From positions 1 to 11,060 of the forward strand of contig JBEPYM010000123.1 in assembly GCA_041641375.1 (NCBI GenBank): 11,060 bases of DNA, written 5' to 3'. The first letter of the stretch is position 1; each line of letters starts with the position of its first letter. The notes below the pieces were generated by a model. The model searched no databases. It was given only the letters and a program-made list of their open reading frames with translations, and had not been told where the DNA came from. The stretch comes from Paenibacillus_AK sp041641375. GTDB lineage: Bacteria; Bacillota; Bacilli; Paenibacillales; YIM-B00363. Below are positions 7,521 to 11,060 of this stretch, one piece after another. A program made the translations under genes and the position numbers.

Positions 7521-7807
7521 CCGGATCCCCTTGGGAAAACGAAGGGCATCTTTCAATGTAAATGGTAAAATGGCAGTAACCCCCTGAGTGTCGTTGTTTC
7601 TATGGAAACCGGCTGTCACCATGATAACATAAGAGTGAGCGCTTGCACGTATCCATTCATGTCGGAGTCCATCTATTTCCCCTGCAAAAAATGATAACTG
7701 GCCACCCAAATAACAGAAAGAATAGCGAATTGTCCTGTATGTCGCCTTCCCTTACGCTATGGATGTCACGCACACTTTCATCCGGCCGCACAGAGGGGGT
7801 GAACCAT
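7521..7807. promoter_or_regulatory. Divergent region between the AraC-type regulator and the ABC importer, with a cre-like site
   Basis: These 287 bases separate the regulator (leftward) from the LplB-type permease (rightward). Part of the left end may code for the regulator's N-terminus if an earlier start is used. At 7635-7648 the minus strand reads TGCAAGCGCTCACT, which matches 12 of 14 positions of the CcpA cre pattern TGWAANCGNTNWCA, so catabolite control of the sugar importer is plausible. For the importer, a weak TTGTCC box near 7731 is followed 17 bases later by TACGCT; I do not consider it reliable. GAGGGGG at 7794-7800 is the ribosome binding site of the permease. Confidence 0.4.
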
Positions 7808-8758
7808 TTGGCCAATACAGAAGTTACGATGACCGCAAGCGGACTTGCGAAGCCGGCTAGTCGGAAATGGAAGCAGCTATGGCGCGAGCGTTATTTATGG
7901 ATCATGTGTATACCAGGGCTGTTGTTTTTTCTGGTGTACAAGTATGTTCCTATGCTCGGCATTATCATTGCCTTCCAGGACTTTAATCCATTTCGGGGGT
8001 TCCTTGAGAGCAGATGGGTCGGATTGAAGCACTTCAACAGGCTGCTTGAAAATCCGGATATCGGCTTGATTTTCTGGAATACGCTCGTGATCAGCTTTTA
8101 TCAGATCGTCATCGCGTTTACAGTGCCGATTATTCTCGCGATTATGCTTCATGAAGTGAGCAATCAAGTGTTTAAACGCTTCGTCCAAACCATCGTCTAC
8201 TTGCCTCATTTTCTATCCTGGGTTGTAATCGTCGGTATTTTCTATTTGCTGTTCAAGAGCGACGGTGTCGTCAACCAAATCCTTGCCGAGCTCAATGCCG
8301 GACCGATTAACGTGATGTCCAATCCATCCGTATTTCGGGAGGTGCTCGTTGCACAGGTAATCTGGAAGGAAACAGGCTGGGGGACGATTATTTACCTGGC
8401 TGCACTGGCCGGGATCGATCCCGAGCTATACGAAGCGGCAAAAATCGACGGCGCGGGACGACTGCGCCAAATTTGGCACGTTACGATCCCCGGCATTCGC
8501 AGCACGATTGTCATCCTGTTTATTCTAAGGTTAGGACACGTTCTGGATGTCGGCTTCGAGCAAATTTATTTGATGCTGAATCCAACCGTATCCCAGGTCG
8601 GCGAGGTCATCGAGACGTATGTGTACCGAATGGGTATCGTAAACGGAAATTACAGCTTTACAACCGCGGTCGGTCTGCTCAAAGGCTTGATCGGCTTGAT
8701 CCTCATTGTCTCAGCGAATCACCTGGTCAAGCGAATGGGCGAACGAGGAGTGTACTAG
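7808..8758 (+). CDS. LplB-type sugar ABC transporter permease
   Basis: A 316-residue inner-membrane protein with about six membrane segments (roughly residues 30-52, 88-116, 124-150, 176-200, 232-250 and 285-303). The cytoplasmic EAA loop that contacts the ATPase is intact: EAAKIDGAGRLRQIWHVTIP at 209-228. Opening features typical of the LplB group are RYLWIMCIPGLLFFLVYKY (28-46) and IAFQDFNPF (54-62). The start is TTG at 7808, chosen for GAGGGGG 8 bases upstream. The frame is open from 7643, but its ATGs lack binding sites and the extra residues look non-coding. It pairs with the YtcP-type permease and the lipoprotein encoded next to it to import an oligosaccharide. No ATPase gene is in view; a shared MsmX-like ATPase elsewhere is the usual arrangement. 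Gap to the next gene is 25 bases. Confidence 0.94.
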   Translation: MANTEVTMTASGLAKPASRKWKQLWRERYLWIMCIPGLLFFLVYKYVPMLGIIIAFQDFNPFRGFLESRWVGLKHFNRLLENPDIGLIFWNTLVISFYQIVIAFTVPIILAIMLHEVSNQVFKRFVQTIVYLPHFLSWVVIVGIFYLLFKSDGVVNQILAELNAGPINVMSNPSVFREVLVAQVIWKETGWGTIIYLAALAGIDPELYEAAKIDGAGRLRQIWHVTIPGIRSTIVILFILRLGHVLDVGFEQIYLMLNPTVSQVGEVIETYVYRMGIVNGNYSFTTAVGLLKGLIGLILIVSANHLVKRMGERGVY

Positions 8759-8783
8759 GATGAAAATTTGGGAGGTCATGTGA

Positions 8784-10358
8784 ATGTTCAAGTCCAAAAG
8801 CAAATCGATGGTAGCAGTAACGGTTGCAGGCTGTCTGTCGCTATCCGGCCTGTTGGCAGCATGCTCGCAAACGGATACAAAACCCGCAGGCACCGGCGGC
8901 GACTCCAAGCCGCAAGCCGCTCCGCAAGCGCCTGCGAAGAAGCACAAGGTACGCGCGATGAACATCCTGTTCGGAGCTGCTCCGCCGGAGCGCAGCAGCG
9001 GTATCAAGGCGATCGAAGAACGCTATAACATTGAGTATGAGTATATCCCGGTTGCCTCCGGGGAATACAGCAACAAGCTAGGCGTTGTGATGGCATCCGG
9101 CGACATCCCGGATTTGGTGCTAACCCCGGACGCGGATTCCAAGTTCTATAACTATGCCCAGAAGGGCGCCTTCCTTCCGCTTGAGAAATACGTGAAGGAC
9201 AGCAAAGCTTACCCGAACCTGGCGAAAATCCCGGCAGAGGTATGGGAGGCATTCACCTATAATGGCCACATCTACGCGGTGCCGCGACTGCGTGCATTAG
9301 AAGCACATACCATTGTCATTCGTGAGGATTGGCTGAAAAAGCTCAATTTAAAGGTGCCTACCAATTACGACGAGTTCTATGAAGTGATGAAGGCATTCAC
9401 TGACAAGGATCCAGACGGCAATGGCAAAAAGGATACGTACGGAATGGCCTTGTCGACGGGCGGCAGCGCCGGCAAAATCGACGCACCTTCCATGTTCGGC
9501 TCCTTCCGCTCGATGATTGCCAATGGCTGGGTCGACGACGGTCAAGGCGGCATTGCACCGAACTACTTTGGACCGAAATCCAAGGATGCGCTTGCCCTCA
9601 TGCGCAAATGGTATGATGAAGGCATCATCAACAAGGACTTCCCGATTATGAAGAACGCGCAGGCTGAGGACGACTTCCTGACCGGCAAAGCGGGCGCGAT
9701 TTATAACTTTGCCTTCAACGCCATCAATATCGACCGCTTGAACAAGGCGCGCGCTGTCAATCCGAATTTCGCCATGCTTCCGATCCCAGCTCTCAAGGCG
9801 CAGGACGGCTACCAAGGCTACCTGAGAGGACCAGGCCATTACGGCGGCTTCTTCATTCCGTCCACACTCGCCAAGGATGAAGACAAGGTCAAGAAGCTGC
9901 TCAGCATTCTTGACGACATGGTCGGAGAGCAGAGTGCAACATTCTATGACTTCGGCGTCGAAGGAACACACTTCACGAAGAAGGATGGCAAGAACGAGCT
10001 GACAGAGCTTGGAAAATCGGAAGGCCCTGGCAAATATGTGCTGACGAATCCTCCGGTTGCCGGCGACCGCGTTTATGCAGCAACCGATACGGACGAAATT
10101 CGCAAGCTGAAGGACATCTCGATTAAAGCCTTTAATGAAGGAAAGCCGTATTCGGATAAGTCGATCGGGATTCTGTCTCAAACCAGAAATGAGAAAGGCA
10201 CTGAGCTTGACAAATTCGCGTGGGACGGCGTCGTTGCCATTATTATCGGCAAGAATGGCCTGGATACGTACGACAAGCTGGTTGCTGACTGGAAGAGCCG
10301 CGGCGGCGATCAATTGCTCAAGGAAATGAACGAGGGACACAAGAAGAAAGCGAAGTAA
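8784..10358 (+). CDS. Extracellular solute-binding lipoprotein of the sugar ABC transporter (LplA/YtcQ type)
   Basis: A 524-residue binding protein. It has a lipoprotein signal peptide ending in the lipobox LLAAC with C27 as the lipidated residue, then a flexible Ala/Pro/Lys-rich linker to about residue 55. The mature part shows hallmarks of the family: ASGDIPDLVL (104-113), IREDWLKKLNLKVPTNYDEF (179-198) and an acidic loop DKDPDGNGKKD (207-217). That loop resembles the calcium-binding loop known in related oligosaccharide-binding proteins such as AlgQ2. The start ATG has GGGAGG 8 bases upstream. The protein captures an oligosaccharide outside the membrane and hands it to the two permeases. 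The nearby GH30-like hydrolase remnant suggests a plant or fungal polysaccharide fragment as ligand, but that is inference. The gene is intact. Confidence 0.95.
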   Translation: MFKSKSKSMVAVTVAGCLSLSGLLAACSQTDTKPAGTGGDSKPQAAPQAPAKKHKVRAMNILFGAAPPERSSGIKAIEERYNIEYEYIPVASGEYSNKLGVVMASGDIPDLVLTPDADSKFYNYAQKGAFLPLEKYVKDSKAYPNLAKIPAEVWEAFTYNGHIYAVPRLRALEAHTIVIREDWLKKLNLKVPTNYDEFYEVMKAFTDKDPDGNGKKDTYGMALSTGGSAGKIDAPSMFGSFRSMIANGWVDDGQGGIAPNYFGPKSKDALALMRKWYDEGIINKDFPIMKNAQAEDDFLTGKAGAIYNFAFNAINIDRLNKARAVNPNFAMLPIPALKAQDGYQGYLRGPGHYGGFFIPSTLAKDEDKVKKLLSILDDMVGEQSATFYDFGVEGTHFTKKDGKNELTELGKSEGPGKYVLTNPPVAGDRVYAATDTDEIRKLKDISIKAFNEGKPYSDKSIGILSQTRNEKGTELDKFAWDGVVAIIIGKNGLDTYDKLVADWKSRGGDQLLKEMNEGHKKKAK

Positions 10359-10372
10359 GCTGGGATGACTTC

Positions 10373-10403
10373 GGGGCAAACGGTCCAAGCGGTCGTTTGC
10401 CCC
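10373..10403 (+). promoter_or_regulatory. Intercistronic stem-loop between the binding-protein and permease genes
   Basis: GGGGCAAACG (10373-10382) and CGTTTGCCCC (10394-10403) form a perfect 10-base stem. It can extend by G-U, U-G and C-G pairs to leave a five-base loop. It begins 14 bases after the stop codon of the binding protein. The following TCTCTAT is not a proper U-run, so it is a poor full terminator. Such structures between a binding protein and its permease often stabilise the upstream mRNA or partly attenuate transcription, making the binding protein more abundant. Confidence 0.7.
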
Positions 10404-10419
10404 TCTCTATGGAGAGAGG
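10402..10419 (+). promoter_or_regulatory. Second hairpin overlapping the permease ribosome binding site
   Basis: CCTCTCT (10402-10408) pairs perfectly with AGAGAGG (10413-10419) around an ATGG loop. The right arm runs into the GGAGG ribosome binding site at 10418-10422, 8 bases before the ATG at 10431. Its first two bases are shared with the right arm of the preceding stem, so the two hairpins compete at their base or stack. This could lower translation of the second permease; that effect is inferred. Confidence 0.5.
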
Positions 10420-10430
10420 AGGCAGCGCGA

Positions 10431-11057
10431 ATGATCCGAAATTGGTCGAACCGTGCATTTGACACCACTAACCTGACACTACTCCTGCTAATCTCGGCCA
10501 TTACCCTATTCCCCTTTTTCCATGTATTCACCATGTCCTTCTCTACGTTTGAGGATCAGGTGAAAGGCGAATTTTTGTTATGGCCGCGCAAGTGGGATTT
10601 TTCGGCATACGAATACATTTTCAGTACGAGGGTATTCTTCCGTTCGCTGCAAAATACTGTATTTATCACGGTTGTTGGAACAGCGGTCAACCTGGCAGTC
10701 ACCAGTCTGATGGCGTACGCCTGCTCAAGACGCGACTTCAGCGGACGCAGGTGGATACTGTTCGCCGTACTGTTTACAATGCTGTTCGGCGGCGGTATGG
10801 TTCCAACGTACCTGATCGTCAAGGCGACGGGATTAATCAACTCGCTCTGGTCCCTCATCATTCCGTCAGCCGTATCAGCGTTTAATTTGCTAGTCATGCG
10901 TGAATTTTTCGAATCGATCCATGAGGATATTACGAATTCAGCCAAGATCGACGGCTGCAACGATATGGGCATTTACTTTAAAATTATTTTACCCTTGTCC
11001 ATGCCGGCCATAGCTTCATTTACCCTGTTCTATGCGGTCGGACATTGGAATTCTTAG
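10431..11057 (+). CDS. YtcP-type sugar ABC transporter permease, prematurely terminated
   Basis: The ATG at 10431 has GGAGG 8 bases upstream; the frame is open from 10365 but that stretch holds the intercistronic hairpins. The 208-residue product has the YtcP-type layout: a first membrane segment (~15-36), LTSLMAYACSRRDF-like sequence (91-103), FTMLFGGGMVPTYL (115-128) and an EAA-type loop at 169-189 (NSAKIDGCNDMGIYFKIILP). In that loop the usual E-A-A is N-S-A. It then stops at TAG (11055-11057) right after GHWNS, whereas relatives of ~290 residues continue with an aromatic pair and two more membrane helices. TAT to TAG would turn the common WNSYF continuation into this stop. The stop lies three bases from the window edge, so it may be a genuine nonsense mutation or an end-of-sequence error. 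Confidence 0.85.
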   Translation: MIRNWSNRAFDTTNLTLLLLISAITLFPFFHVFTMSFSTFEDQVKGEFLLWPRKWDFSAYEYIFSTRVFFRSLQNTVFITVVGTAVNLAVTSLMAYACSRRDFSGRRWILFAVLFTMLFGGGMVPTYLIVKATGLINSLWSLIIPSAVSAFNLLVMREFFESIHEDITNSAKIDGCNDMGIYFKIILPLSMPAIASFTLFYAVGHWNS

Positions 11058-11060
11058 TTT

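Noticed and set aside
9348..10388. Minus-strand open frame of 346 codons
   Set aside because: It is antisense to the solute-binding lipoprotein gene and has no recognisable motif or upstream binding site.
10404..10410. Rho-independent terminator after the binding-protein gene
   Set aside because: The stem is strong, but the following TCTCTAT is not a T-run and the permease starts only 28 bases after the stem. Attenuation or mRNA stabilisation is more likely.
1..11060. tRNA, rRNA, CRISPR array or replication origin
   Set aside because: I saw no cloverleaf-like segment, no regularly spaced repeats and no DnaA-box cluster in the window.

Overview
The window looks like the chromosome of a Paenibacillus-type Bacillota. 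This is an inference from four things: the LplB / lipoprotein / YtcP-type sugar transporter set, a membrane-anchored AraC-type regulator next to it, strong GGAGG-like ribosome binding sites with some TTG starts, and moderately GC-rich codon use. No rRNA, tRNA, CRISPR array or insertion sequence is visible.

Left half (1-5286, all on the minus strand): a compact carbohydrate catabolic cluster. Read in the direction of transcription it has an alpha/beta hydrolase (esterase-like, TTG start), a 95-base AT-rich gap with a probable promoter and a palindrome, then a tightly packed run. The run is a class I aldolase-family protein, a Gfo/Idh/MocA NAD(P)-dependent oxidoreductase, a PfkB-family sugar kinase, a cupin of the D-lyxose isomerase family, and a DeoR-family repressor cut by the left edge. 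The last five genes are joined by a 4-base overlap and by gaps of 1, 9 and 9 bases, so they are almost certainly one transcript. The parts add up to a redox / isomerise / phosphorylate / cleave scheme for a sugar or polyol, with a repressor likely sensing a phosphorylated intermediate. The substrate cannot be read from sequence, and the combination does not match a textbook pathway that I can name with confidence.

Middle (5287-7807): a 252-base divergent regulatory region leads rightward into a secreted glycoside hydrolase that resembles family 30. Only its signal peptide and first ~113 residues remain. At about base 5877 it runs directly into the 3' end of a minus-strand AraC-type regulator that has lost its DNA-binding domain. 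The two genes are joined tail to tail, as expected from a deletion that removed both 3' ends, or from a chimeric assembly.

Right half (7808-11060, plus strand): an oligosaccharide ABC importer with an LplB-type permease (TTG start), a lipoprotein solute-binding protein, and a YtcP-type permease. No ATPase gene is present; relatives of this transporter class commonly use a shared MsmX-like ATPase. Two adjacent hairpins lie between the binding-protein gene and the second permease. The second permease stops at a TAG inside the conserved GHWNS motif, three bases before the window ends. With the truncated hydrolase and the headless regulator, three of the five genes of this uptake module appear damaged.
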